Shown here: in pieces, positions 1 to 9,003 of the stretch
Position numbering within the stretch: position 1 is the first letter of the stretch
Layout of the letters: each line of letters starts with the position of its first letter
Assembly (NCBI RefSeq): GCF_000003605.2
Contig: NW_003138455.1
Span: 1 to 32,839, forward strand
DNA length: 32,839 nt
Reading direction: 5' to 3'
DNA from: Saccoglossus kowalevskii
Taxonomy: Eukaryota; Hemichordata; Enteropneusta; Harrimaniidae
Notes under the pieces: model-generated
The model's input: the letters and a program-made list of their open reading frames with translations, nothing else
Told to the model about the DNA's origin: nothing
Databases searched by the model: none
Translations under genes and position numbers: made by a program

Positions 1-112
1 TCATTTCTCGTCTATCAGATTGTTATGCATTGCTTAATTATTTGCCGTGAATATTTGTTGGATTTCAACATGCGAAAAAAACATGTGCATAGTCGTAAAC
101 ACTGAAATTGTA

Positions 113-126
113 TTATGCCAGCATAA
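113..126. repeat. Inverted repeat ttatgc-ca-gcataa, B/D spacers only (representative)
   Basis: Perfect 6-bp arms around CA, 30 bp past the tRNA 3' end. It occurs on the trailer side of B and D copies and is absent from A and C copies, which read aataacggcagc there. It is a useful family marker. Confidence 0.55.
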
Positions 127-155
127 ATGACAGTTGTGCAAAATACTCAACAACA

Positions 156-237
156 AGGCAGCGGTGGGATACGAACCCACGCCATCGAAATGACTGGTGC
201 CTTAAACAAGCGCCTTTGACCGCTCGCCCACGCTACC
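156..237 (-). pseudogene. tRNA-Leu(AAG)-like, family B
   Basis: Family B reference. Compared with the intact copy at 3073-3154 it has discriminator U73, T-loop A58 to U, a U29-C41 mismatch in the anticodon stem, and C11 to G breaking the D stem. A73 is a major leucyl-tRNA synthetase identity element and A58 is near-universal, so a charged tRNA is unlikely. The anticodon triplet is still AAG. Confidence 0.75.
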
Positions 238-572
238 CTTAATTACAAGCAAAAACGACGCAATTACCCTGAAACACAAGCATTTCATGTGTGTATGGGT
301 ATTTACCGAGACGACTGAAGTGATATTTTTAACAATGCAAATACCAAAAATTCGAATACTATTTCCTGGGAATTGTTGACGCTGTAGATACTCACTAAAA
401 TCACGTTCACCGGGTTTCATTTCGTCATCTAATCAGATTGTATGAATTGCTTAGTTACTTGCCGTGAATATTTGTTGGATTTCAAAGTGCGACTAAAACA
501 TGTGCATAACCGTATACACAGAAATTGAATAACGGCAGCATGAATGACATTTGTGCAAAATACCGAACAACC

Positions 573-654
573 TGGCAGCGGTGGGATTCGAACCCACGCC
601 ATCGAAATGACTGGTGCCTTAAACCAGCGCCTTAGATCGCTCGGCCACGCTACC
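573..654 (-). tRNA. tRNA-Leu(AAG), G19 to A
   Basis: Family A copy identical to the consensus except that D-loop G19 is A, which weakens the G19-C56 tertiary pair. Other stems are intact and A73 is present. It may be less stable than its neighbours. Confidence 0.7.
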
Positions 655-978
655 CATAGTTACATTGCCAAAACGACGCAATTACCCTGAAACACAAGCA
701 TTTCATGTGTGTTTGGGTATTTACCGAGACGACTGAAGTGATATTTGTAACAATGCAATGCCAAAAATGCGAATACTATTTTCTGAGAATTTTGACGCTG
801 TGGTTACTCATTGAAATGTGTTCACCGGGTTTCATTTCATCATCTAATCAGATGTATGCATTGCTTAATTATTTGCCGTGAATATTTGTTGGATTTCAAC
901 ATGCGAAAGAAACATGTGCATAGTCGTAAACACTGAAATTGTATTATGCCAGCATAAATGACAGTTGTGCAAAATACA

Positions 979-1060
979 AGGCAGCGGTGGGATACGAACC
1001 CACGCCATCGAAATGACTGGTGCCTTAAACAAGCGCCTTTGACCGCTCGGCCACGCTACC
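979..1060 (-). pseudogene. tRNA-Leu(AAG)-like, family B
   Basis: Carries the three B lesions (U73, A58 to U, 29-41 mismatch) with a sound D stem. The trailer lost about 10 bp (aaaatacaagg), which accounts for the short 406-bp spacing. Confidence 0.75.
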
Positions 1061-1396
1061 CTTAATTACATTGCAAAAACGACGCAATTACCCTGAAACA
1101 CAAGCATTTCATGTGTGTTTTGGTATTTGCCTAGACGACTGAAGTGATATTTGTAACAATGCAAATGCCACAAATTCGAATACTATTTTCTGGGAATTGT
1201 TGACGCTGTAGATACTCACTAAAATGACGTTCACCGGGTTTCATTTCATCATCTAATCAGATTGTATGAATTGCTTAGTTACTTGCCATGAATATTTGTT
1301 GGATTTCAAAGTGCGACTAAAACATGTGCATAACCGTATACACAGAAATTGAATAACGGCAGCTTGAATGACAGTTGTGCAAAATACTTAACAACC

Positions 1397-1478
1397 TGGC
1401 AGCGGTGGGATTCGAACCCACACCATCGAAATGACTGGTGCCTTAAACCAGCGCCTTAGACCGCTCGGCCACGCTACC
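1397..1478 (-). tRNA. tRNA-Leu(AAG), C48 to U
   Basis: Consensus family A body with one change at position 48, the partner of G15. All stems pair. Likely functional. Confidence 0.82.
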
Positions 1479-1814
1479 CAAAATTACATTGCAAAAACGA
1501 CGCAATTACCCTGAAACACAAGCATTTCATGTGTGTTTGGGTATTTACCGAGACGACTGAAGTGATATTTGTAACAATGCAAATACCAAAAATTCGAATA
1601 CTATTTCCTGGGAATTGTTGACGCTGTAGATACTCACTAAAATGACGTTCACCGGGTTTCATTTCATCATCTAATCAGATTGTATGCATTGCTTAGTTAC
1701 TTGCCGTGAATATTTGTTGTATTTCAAAGTGCGACTAAAACATGTGCATAACCGTATACACAGAAATTGAATAACGGCAGCTTGAATGACAGTTGTGCAA
1801 AATACTGAACAACC

Positions 1815-1896
1815 TGGCAGCGGTGGGATTCGAACCCACGCCATCGAAATGACTGGTGCCTTAAACCAGCGCCTTAGACCACTCGGCCACGCTACC
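1815..1896 (-). tRNA. tRNA-Leu(AAG), C16 to U
   Basis: Family A body with a harmless D-loop change (GAGTGG). The spacer to its right has a 5-bp insertion (ttcgactggaatac) shared only with the spacer right of 5996-6077. Confidence 0.88.
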
Positions 1897-2237
1897 CATA
1901 ATTACATTTCAAAAACGACGAAATTACCCTGAAACACAAGCATTTCATGTGTGTTTTGGTATTTGCCGAGACGACTGAAGTGATATTTGTAACAATGCAA
2001 ATGCCACAAATTCGACTGGAATACTATTTTCTGGGAATTGTTGACGCTGTAGATACTCACTAAAATGACGTTCACCGGGTTTCATTTCATCATCTAATCA
2101 GATTGTATGCATTGCTTAGTTACTTGCCGTGAATATTTGTTGGATTTCAACGTGCGAAAGAAACATGTGCATTGTCGTAAACACTGAAATTGTATTATGC
2201 CTGCATAAATGACAGTTGTGCAAAATACCGAACAACC

Positions 2238-2319
2238 TGGCAGCGGTGGGATTCAAACCCACGCCATCGAAATGACTGGTGCATTAAACAAGCGTCTTTG
2301 ACCGCTCGGCCACGCCACC
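2238..2319 (-). pseudogene. tRNA-Leu-like, anticodon triplet AAT
   Basis: A73 is kept, but C56 is U, the anticodon stem has the B mismatch, G24 is A, A4 is G, and the anticodon position reads AAT (formally Ile). The combined lesions argue for a pseudogene, not a recoded tRNA. Confidence 0.75.
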
Positions 2320-2655
2320 CATAATTACATTGCAAAAACAACGCAATTACCCTGAAACACAAGCATTTCATGTGTGTTTTGGTATTTGCCGAGACGACTG
2401 ATGTGATATTTGTAATAATGCAAATGCCAAAAATGCGAATACTATTTTCTGAGAATTTTTGACGCCGTGGTTACTCATTAAAATGTGTTCGCCGGGTTTC
2501 ATTTCATCGTCTAATCAGATTGTTATGCATTGCTTAATTATTTGCCGTGAATATTTGTTGGATTTCAACATGCGAAAGAAACATGTGCATAGTCGTAAAC
2601 ACTGAAATTGTATTATGCCAGCATAAATGACAGTTGTGCAAAATACTCAACAACA

Positions 2656-2737
2656 AGGCAGCGGTGGGATACGAACCCACGCCATCGAAATGACTGGTGC
2701 CTAAAACCATCGCCTTAGACCGCTCGGCCACGCTACC
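2656..2737 (-). pseudogene. tRNA-Leu(UAG)-like mosaic
   Basis: The trailer side is B (U73, A58 to U) while the anticodon loop is UUUAGGC (anticodon UAG) and the D arm is sound. C27 to A breaks the first anticodon-stem pair. A recombinant between families. Confidence 0.7.
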
Positions 2738-3072
2738 CATAATTACTTTGCGAAAACGACGCAATAACCCTGAAACACAAGCATTTCATGCGTGTTTGGG
2801 TATTTACCGAGACGACTGAAGTGATATTTGTAACAATGCAAATGCCACAAATGCGAATACTATTTTCTGAGAATTTTTGACGCTGTGGTTACTCATTAAA
2901 ATGTGTTCACCGGGTTTCATTTCATCATCTAATCAGATTGTATGCATTGCTTAGTTACTTGCCGTGAATATTTGTTGGATTTCAAAGTGCGACTAAAACA
3001 TGTGCATAACCGTATACACAGAAATTGAATAACGGCAGCTTGAATGACAGTTGTGCAAAATACTGAACAACC

Positions 3073-3154
3073 TGGCAGCGGTGGGATTCGAACCCACGCC
3101 ATCGAAATGACTGGTGCCTTAAACCAGCGCCTTAGACCGCTCGGCCACGCTACC
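3073..3154 (-). tRNA. tRNA-Leu(AAG), family A consensus
   Basis: Reference copy. Acceptor GGTAGCG/CGCTGCC has all seven pairs (U3-G70 wobble); the D arm has GCC/GGC with A14, G18G19 and A21; the anticodon stem CTGGT/ACCAG encloses loop TTAAGGC with anticodon AAG; the variable arm is CAT-TTCG-ATG; the T arm GTGGG/CCCAC encloses TTCGAAT; the discriminator is A73. Length is 82 nt without CCA or intron. A34 would be edited to inosine to read CUU, CUC and CUA codons, as known for eukaryotic Leu-AAG. A and B boxes are perfect and a T4 stop follows after 12 nt. Seventeen other copies here are identical. The same gene is repeated on the same strand on both sides. Confidence 0.96.
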
Positions 3155-3490
3155 CATAATTACTTTGCAAAAACGACGCAATTACCCTGAAACTCAAGCA
3201 TTTCGTGTGTGTTTCGGTATTTACCGAGACGACTGAAGTGATATTTGTAATAATGCAAATGCCAGAAATGCGAATACTATTTCCTGGGAATTGTTGACGC
3301 TGTAGATACTCACTAAAATGACGTTCACCGGGTTTCATTTCATCATCTAATCAGATTGTATGCATTGCTTAGTTACTTGCCGTGAATATTTGTTGTATTT
3401 CAAAGTGCGACTAAAACATGTGCACAACCGTATACACAGAAATTGAATAACGACAGCTTGAATGACAGTTGTGCAAAACACTCAACAACC

Positions 3491-3572
3491 TGGCAGCGGT
3501 GGGATTCGAACCCACGCCATCGAAATGACTGGTGCCTTAAACCAGCGCCTTAGACCGCTCGGCCACGCTACC
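3491..3572 (-). tRNA. tRNA-Leu(AAG), exact consensus
   Basis: All 82 nt equal the copy at 3073-3154. The trailer has AGTGTTTTG in place of AGTATTTTG, still T4. Its leader has 'gggtatttacc', so inverted repeat 2 is shortened. Confidence 0.95.
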
Positions 3573-3891
3573 CATAATTACTTTGCAAAAACGACGCAAT
3601 TACCCTGAAACTCAAGCATTTCATGTGTGTTTGGGTATTTACCGAGACGACTGAAGTGATATTTGTAATAATGCAAATGCCACAAATGCGAATACTATTT
3701 TCTGAGAATTGTTGACGCTGTGGTTACTCATTAAAATGTGTTCACCGGGTTTCATTTCATCATCTAATCAGATTGTATGCATTGCTTAGTTACTTGCCGT
3801 GAATATTTGTTGGATTTCAAAGTGCGACTAAAACATGTGCATAACCGTATACACAGAAATTGAATAACGGCAGCTTGAATGACAGTTGTGC

Positions 3892-3895
3892 AAAA
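3892..3895 (-). terminator. Pol III T4 terminator (representative)
   Basis: On the tRNA strand, TTTT in the context TATTTTGC starts 12 nt after the discriminator, giving a short trailer. The same run follows nearly every copy. Four Ts is the minimum for Pol III termination in vertebrates; a further T4 (ATGTTTTAG) lies about 80 nt on and may act as backup. Confidence 0.65.
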
Positions 3896-3918
3896 TACTG
3901 AACAACCTGGCAGCGGTG

Positions 3919-3929
3919 GGATTCGAACC
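3919..3929 (-). promoter_or_regulatory. Internal Pol III B box (representative)
   Basis: GGTTCGAATCC, the classical TFIIIC-binding B box, covers tRNA positions 52-62. It is unchanged in A and intact C copies. B copies read GTATCC (A58 to T) and D copies read AATAC (C61 to A), so those families should bind TFIIIC less well. Confidence 0.9.
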
Positions 3930-3971
3930 CACGCCATCGAAATGACTGGTGCCTTAAACCAGCGCCTTAGA

Positions 3972-3982
3972 CCGCTCGGCCA
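3972..3982 (-). promoter_or_regulatory. Internal Pol III A box (representative)
   Basis: TGGCCGAGCGG matches the eukaryotic A-box consensus at tRNA positions 8-19. With the B box it makes a normal type 2 Pol III promoter. Several B copies change it to TGGGCGAGCGG, which also breaks the D stem. Confidence 0.9.
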
Positions 3983-4003
3983 CGCTACCCATAATTACTT
4001 TGC

Positions 4004-4008
4004 AAAAA
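4004..4008 (-). terminator. T5 run just upstream of the tRNA (representative)
   Basis: GTTTTTG lies 15-19 nt before the mature 5' end. It is upstream of the gene it flanks, so it could only stop Pol III arriving from the neighbouring unit. C copies have only T4 here (CTTGTTTTAG). The role is inferred. Confidence 0.35.
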
Positions 4009-4023
4009 CGACGCAATTACCCT

Positions 4024-4050
4024 GAAACACAAGCATTTCATGTGTGTTTC
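4024..4050. repeat. Inverted repeat 1: 8-bp arms, 11-nt loop (representative)
   Basis: gaaacaca and tgtgtttc are perfect reverse complements about 35-60 bp upstream of the tRNA. Units reading gaaactca lose one pair, and units reading tgtgtttg lose the terminal pair, so the element is polymorphic in the array. Confidence 0.6.
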
Positions 4051-4062
4051 GGTATTTACCGA
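4049..4062. repeat. Inverted repeat 2: tcggta-tt-taccga (representative)
   Basis: Six-base arms with a 2-base spacer, overlapping the right arm of inverted repeat 1 by two bases. Units with 'gggtatttaccgag' keep a shorter version. The near-continuous dyad suits a dimeric DNA-binding protein better than an RNA hairpin; this is inferred. Confidence 0.55.
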
Positions 4063-4087
4063 GACGACTGAAGTGATATTTGTAATA

Positions 4088-4095
4088 ATGCAAAT
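4088..4095 (-). promoter_or_regulatory. Octamer motif ATGCAAAT (representative)
   Basis: A perfect ATGCAAAT (ATTTGCAT on the tRNA strand) sits 99-106 bp upstream of the tRNA at 3908-3989. The same 8-mer is at this place in nearly all spacers of all families; exceptions include those near 12030 (gcatat), 23274, 26192 and 32037 (gcaaaa). Octamers of this sequence bind POU factors such as Oct-1 in snRNA and tRNA-Sec promoters. I see no clear PSE or TATA box, so function here is a hypothesis. Confidence 0.45.
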
Positions 4096-4325
4096 GCCAG
4101 AAATGCGAATACTATTTTCTGAGAATTGTTGACGCTGTAGATACTCACTAAAATGACGTTCACCGGGTTTCATTTCATCATCTAATCAGATTGTATGCAT
4201 TGCTTAGTTACTTGCCGTGAATATTTGTTGGATTTCAAAGTGCGACTAAAACATGTGCATAACCGTATACACAGAAATTGAATAACGGCAGCTTGAATGA
4301 CAGTTGTGCAAAATACTGAACAACC

Positions 4326-4407
4326 TGGCAGCGGTGGGATTCGAACCCACGCCATCGAAATGACTGGTGCCTTAAACCAGCGCCTTAGACCGCTCGGCCA
4401 CGCTACC
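4326..4407 (-). tRNA. tRNA-Leu(AAG), exact consensus
   Basis: Identical body. The leader matches that of 3073-3154, three units earlier (offset 1,253 bp), including the 'gaaactca' break in inverted repeat 1. Confidence 0.95.
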
Positions 4408-4743
4408 CATAATTACTTTGCAAAAACGACGCAATTACCCTGAAACTCAAGCATTTCGTGTGTGTTTCGGTATTTACCGAGACGACTGAAGTGATATTTG
4501 TAATAATGCAAATGCCAGAAATGCGAATACTATTTCCTGGGAATTGTTGACGCTGTAGATACTCACTAAAATGACGTTCACCGGGTTTCATTTCATCATC
4601 TAATCAGATTGTATGCATTGCTTAGTTACTTGCCGTGAATATTTGTTGTATTTCAAAGTGCGACTAAAACATGTGCACAACCGTATACACAGAAATTGAA
4701 TAACGACAGCTTGAATGACAGTTGTGCAAAATACTCAACAACC

Positions 4744-4825
4744 TGGCAGCGGTGGGATTCGAACCCACGCCATCGAAATGACTGGTGCCTTAAACCAGCG
4801 CCTTAGACCGCTCGGCCACGCTACC
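4744..4825 (-). tRNA. tRNA-Leu(AAG), exact consensus
   Basis: Identical body. The trailer flank repeats that of 3491-3572 (gtgcacaacc, cgacagc), while the leader repeats that of 3908-3989, so the unit joins two earlier ones. Confidence 0.95.
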
Positions 4826-5161
4826 CATAATTACTTTGCAAAAACGACGCAATTACCCTGAAACACAAGCATTTCATGTGTGTTTCGGTATTTACCGAGA
4901 CGACTGAAGTGATATTTGTAATAATGCAAATGCCAGAAATGCGAATACTATTTTCTGAGAATTGTTGACGCTGTAGATACTCACTAAAATGACGTTCACC
5001 GAGTTTCATTTCATCATCTAATCAGATTGTATGCATTGCTTAGTTACTTGCCGTGAATATTTGTTGGATTTCAAAGTGCGACTAAAACATGTGCATAACC
5101 GTATACACAGAAATTGAATAACGGCAGCTTGAATGACAGTTGTGCAAAATACTGAACAACC

Positions 5162-5243
5162 TGGCAGCGGTGGGATTCGAACCCACGCCATCGAAATGAC
5201 TGGTGCCTTAAACCAGCGCCTTAGACCGCTCGGCCACGCTACC
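5162..5243 (-). tRNA. tRNA-Leu(AAG), exact consensus
   Basis: Identical body and last of six successive perfect copies. Its leader switches to the form with 'aatttttgacgctgtgg' that precedes B copies. Confidence 0.95.
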
Positions 5244-5578
5244 CATAATTACTTTGCAAAAACGACGCAATTACCCTGAAACTCAAGCATTTCGTGTGTG
5301 TTTCGGTATTTACCGAGACGACTGAAGTGATATTTGTAACAATGCAAATGCCAAAAATGCGAATACTATTTTCTGAGAATTTTTGACGCTGTGGTTACTC
5401 ATTAAAATGTGTTCACCGGGTTTCATTTCATCATCTAATCAAATTGTATGCATTGCTTAATTATTTGCCGTGAATATTTGTTGGATTTCAACATGCGAAA
5501 GAAACATGTGCATTGTCGTAAACACTGAAATTGTATTATGCCAGCATAAATGACAGTTGTGCAAAATACTCAACAACA

Positions 5579-5660
5579 AGGCAGCGGTGGGATACGAACC
5601 CACGCCATCGAAATGACTGGTGCAATCAACAAGCGCCTTTGACCGCTCGCCCACGCTACC
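5579..5660 (-). pseudogene. tRNA-Leu-like, family B, broken anticodon loop
   Basis: B lesions plus C11 to G, and an altered loop UGAUUGC that loses U33 and the leucine anticodon. Not decodable as a tRNA. Confidence 0.85.
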
Positions 5661-5995
5661 CATAATTGCAAGCAAAAACGACGCAATTACCCTGAAACAC
5701 AAGCATTTCATGTGTGTATGGGTATTTACCGAGACGACTGAAGTGATATTTTTAACAATGCAAATACCAAAAATTCGAATACTATTTCCTGGGAATTGTT
5801 GACGCTGTAGATACTCACTAAAATGACGTTCACCGGGTTTCATTTCATCATCTAATCAGATTGTATGCATTGCTTAGTTACTTGCCGTGAATATTTGTTG
5901 TATTTCAAAGTGCGACTAAAACATGTGCATAACCGTATACACAGAAATTGAATAACGGCAGCTTGAATGACAGTTGTGCAAAATACTGAACAACC

Positions 5996-6077
5996 TGGCA
6001 GCGGTGGGATTCGAACCCACGCCATCGAAATGACTGGTGCCTTAAACCAGCGCCTTAGACCACTCGGCCACGCTACC
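5996..6077 (-). tRNA. tRNA-Leu(AAG), C16 to U
   Basis: Same body as 1815-1896 and the same 5-bp spacer insertion to its right, ten units away, so the two are block duplicates. Confidence 0.88.
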
Positions 6078-6418
6078 CATAATTACATTTCAAAAACGAC
6101 GCAATTACCCTGAAACACAAGCATTTCATGTGTGTTTTGGTATTTGCCGAGACGACTGAAGTGATATTTGTAACAATGCAAATGCCACAAATTCGACTGG
6201 AATACTATTTTCTGGGAATTGTTGACGCTGTAGATACTCACTAAAATGACGTTCACCGGGTTTCATTTCATCATCTAATCAGATTGTATACATTGCTTAG
6301 TTACTTGCCGTGAATATTTGTTGGATTTCAAAGTGCGACTAAAACATGTGCATAACCGTATACACAGAAATTGAATAACGGCAGCTTGAATGACAGTTGT
6401 GCAAAATACTGAACAACC

Positions 6419-6499
6419 TGCAGCGGTGGGATTCGAACCCACGCCATCGAAATGACTGGTGCCTTAAACCAGCGCCTTAGACCGCTCGGCCACGCTACC
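6419..6499 (-). pseudogene. tRNA-Leu(AAG) with acceptor deletion
   Basis: One of the two G bases at the acceptor end is missing (cctgcagcgg), so C72 is lost and the end is shifted. The rest is consensus. A single deletion in a run of two could also be a sequencing error. Confidence 0.6.
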
Positions 6500-6835
6500 C
6501 ATAATTACATTGCAAAAACGACGCAATTACCCTGAAACACAAGCATTTCATGTGTGTTTCGGTATTTACCGAGACGACTGAAGTGATATTTGTAATAATG
6601 CAAATGCCAGAAATGCGAATACTATTTTCTGAGAATTGTTGACGCTGTAGATACTCACTAAAATGACGTTCACCGGGTTTCATTTCATCATCTAATCAGA
6701 TTGTATGCATTGCTTAGTTACTTGCCGTGAATATTTGTTGGATTTCAACGTGCGACTAAATCATGTGCATAACCGTATACACAGAAATTGAATAACGGCA
6801 GCTTGAATGACCGTTGTGCAAAATACTGAACAACC

Positions 6836-6917
6836 TGGCAGCGGTGGGATTTGAACCCACGCCATCGAAATGACTGGTGCCTTAAACGAGCGCCTTAGAC
6901 CGCTCGGCCACGCTACC
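6836..6917 (-). pseudogene. tRNA-Leu(AAG) with anticodon-stem mismatch
   Basis: G29 to C opposes C41. The T loop reads TTCAAAT, which is normal. Otherwise sound, so this is a weakened gene rather than a clear wreck. Confidence 0.5.
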
Positions 6918-7252
6918 CATAATTACATTTCAAAAACGACGCAATTACCCTGAAACACAAGCATTTCATGTGTGTTTGGGTATTTACCGAGACGACTGAA
7001 GTGATATTTGTAACAATGCAAATGCCAAAAATGCGAATACTATTTTCTGAGAATTTTTGACGCTGTGGTTACTCATTAAAATGTGTTCACCGGGTTTCAT
7101 TTCATCATCTAATCAAATTGTATGCATTGCTTAATTATTTGCCGTGAATATTTGTTGGATTTCAACATGCGAAAGAAACATGTGCATTGTCGTAAACACT
7201 GAAATTGTATTATGCCAGCATAAATGACAGTTGTGCAAAATACTGAACAACC

Positions 7253-7334
7253 TGGCAGCGGTGGGATTCGAACCCACGCCATCGAAATGACTGGTGCCTT
7301 AAACCAGCGCCTTTGACCGCTAGCCCACGCTACC
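7253..7334 (-). pseudogene. A/B mosaic tRNA-Leu(AAG)-like
   Basis: T arm, variable arm and anticodon arm are A, but the D-arm half is B with C11 to G and G13 to U. The switch lies between the anticodon stem and the D stem. Confidence 0.75.
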
Positions 7335-7669
7335 CTTAATTACAAGCAAAAACGACGCAATTACCCTGAAACACAAGCATTTCATGTGTGTATGGGTATT
7401 TACCGAGACGACTGAAGTGATATTTTTAACAATGCAAAAACCAAAAATTCGAATACTATTTCCGGGGAAGTGTTGATGCTGTAGATACTCACTAAAATGA
7501 CGTTCACCGGGTTTCATTTCATCATCTAATCAGATTGTATGCATTGCTTAGTTACTTGCCGTGAATATTTGTTGGATTTCAAAGTGCGACTAAAACATGT
7601 GCATAACCGTATACACAGAAATTGAATAACGGCAGCTTGAATGACAGTTGTGCAAAATACTGAACAACC

Positions 7670-7751
7670 TGGTAGCGGTGGGATTCGAACCCACGCCATC
7701 GAAATGACTGGTGCCTTAAACCAGCGCCTTAGACCGCTCGGCCACGCTACC
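7670..7751 (-). tRNA. tRNA-Leu(AAG) with U3-A70 acceptor pair
   Basis: G70 to A turns the consensus U3-G70 wobble into a Watson-Crick pair, so the acceptor stem is fully paired. The base before G1 is C instead of G. The rest is consensus and likely functional. Confidence 0.88.
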
Positions 7752-8086
7752 GATAATTACTTTGCAAAAACGACGCAATTACCCTGAAACACAAGCATTT
7801 CATGTGTGTTTTGCTATTTGCCGAGACGACTGATGTGATATTTGTAATAATGCAAATGCCAAAAATGCGAATACTATTTTCTGAGAATTTTTGACACTGT
7901 GGTTACTCATTAAAATGTGTTCACCGGGTTTCATTTCATCATCTAATCAGATTGTATGAATTGCTTAGTTACTTGCCGTGAATATTTGTTGGATTTCAAA
8001 GTGCGACTAAAACATGTGCATAACCGTATACACAGAAATTGAATAACGGCAGCTTGAATGACAGTTGTGCAAAATACTGAACAACC

Positions 8087-8168
8087 TGGTAGCGGTGGGA
8101 TTCGAACCCACGCCATCGAAATGACTGGTGCCTTAAACCAGCGCCTTAGACCGCTCGGCCACGCTACC
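8087..8168 (-). tRNA. tRNA-Leu(AAG) with U3-A70 acceptor pair
   Basis: Second copy of the U3-A70 variant, one unit from the first, with the same -1 C. The shared pair of changes indicates monomer duplication. Confidence 0.88.
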
Positions 8169-8504
8169 GATAATTACTTTGCAAAAACGACGCAATTACC
8201 CTGAAACTCAAGCATTTCGTGTGTGTTTCGGTATTTACCGAGACGACTGAAGTGATATTTGTAATAATGCAAATGCCAAAAATGCGAATACTATTTTCTG
8301 AGAATTTTTGACGCCGTGGTTACTCATTAAAATGTGTTCGCCGGGTTTCATTTCATCGTCTAATCAGATTGTTATGCATTGCTTAATTATTTGCCGTGAA
8401 TATTTGTTGGATTTCAACATGCGAAAGAAACATGTGCATAGTCGTAAACACTGAAATTGTATTATGCCAGCATAAATGACAGTTGTGCAAAATACTCAAC
8501 AACA

Positions 8505-8586
8505 AGGCAGCGGTGGGATACGAACCCAGGCCATCGAAATGACTGGTGCCTTAAACAAGAGCCTTTGACCTCTCGGCCACGCCACC
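8505..8586 (-). pseudogene. tRNA-Leu(AAG)-like, family B
   Basis: B lesions plus T-stem 49 changed (cccagg), G26 to U, D-loop changes and A4 to G. The D-arm variant (acaagagcc, gacctctcgg) recurs at 26843-26924. Confidence 0.82.
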
Positions 8587-8921
8587 CATAATTACATTTC
8601 TAAAACGACGCAATTACCCTGAAACACAAGCATTGCGTGTGTGTTTCGGTATTTACCGAGACGACTGAAGTGATATTTGTAATAATGCAAATGCCAAAAA
8701 TGCGAATACTATTTTCTGAGAATTTTTGACACTGTGGTTACTCATTAAAATGTGTTCACCGGGTTTCATTTCATAATCTAATCAGATTGTATGAATTGCT
8801 TAGTTACTTGCCGTGAATATTTGTTGGATTTCAAAGTGCGACAAAAACATGTGCATAACCGTATACACATAAATTGAATAACGGCAGCTTGAATGACAGT
8901 TGTGCAAAATACTGAACAACC

Positions 8922-9003
8922 TGGCAGCGGTGGGATTCGAACCCACGCCATCGAAATGACTGGTACCTTAAACCAGCGCCTTAGACCGCTCGGCCACGCT
9001 ACC
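8922..9003 (-). tRNA. tRNA-Leu(AAG), C38 to U
   Basis: Consensus except loop position 38 (TTAAGGT). It belongs to a block found four times (see 24757, 27677 and 31435). Likely functional. Confidence 0.83.

Larger units (their letters stand above)
3908..3989 (-). tRNA. tRNA-Leu(AAG), exact consensus
   Basis: Identical body. Its leader retains both inverted repeats and the octamer, so it is used here as the model for flanking elements. Confidence 0.96.
3990..4325 (-). other. Representative inter-tRNA spacer (336 bp)
   Basis: This stretch between two perfect tRNA copies stands for every spacer of about 336 bp in the window. Read in the tRNA direction (right to left) it holds the trailer and T4 stop of the upstream copy, a block of short palindromes (gtatac, acatgt, atgcat), a 'ctaatcagatt' block, the octamer, two inverted repeats, and an AT-rich leader with a T5 run. 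No poly-A, target-site duplication or second gene is visible. A 62-codon frame runs through it and stops inside the tRNA, but its changes between copies are mostly amino-acid changing. Confidence 0.85.

Noticed and set aside
3150..3338. Recurrent 62-codon minus-strand frame (starts MKPGERHFSEYLQ), present in many units and stopping inside the tRNA acceptor stem
   Set aside because: Differences between copies mostly change the amino acid (for example FPGN/FSEN, RIFG/RISG), many units are frameshifted, and recurrence follows from the array. A dN/dS test over all copies near zero would overturn this.
4012..4020. GTAATTGCG at about -23 to -31 as a TATA box for a snRNA-type Pol III promoter
   Set aside because: The position fits, but TAATTG is a poor TATA match and no PSE could be recognised.
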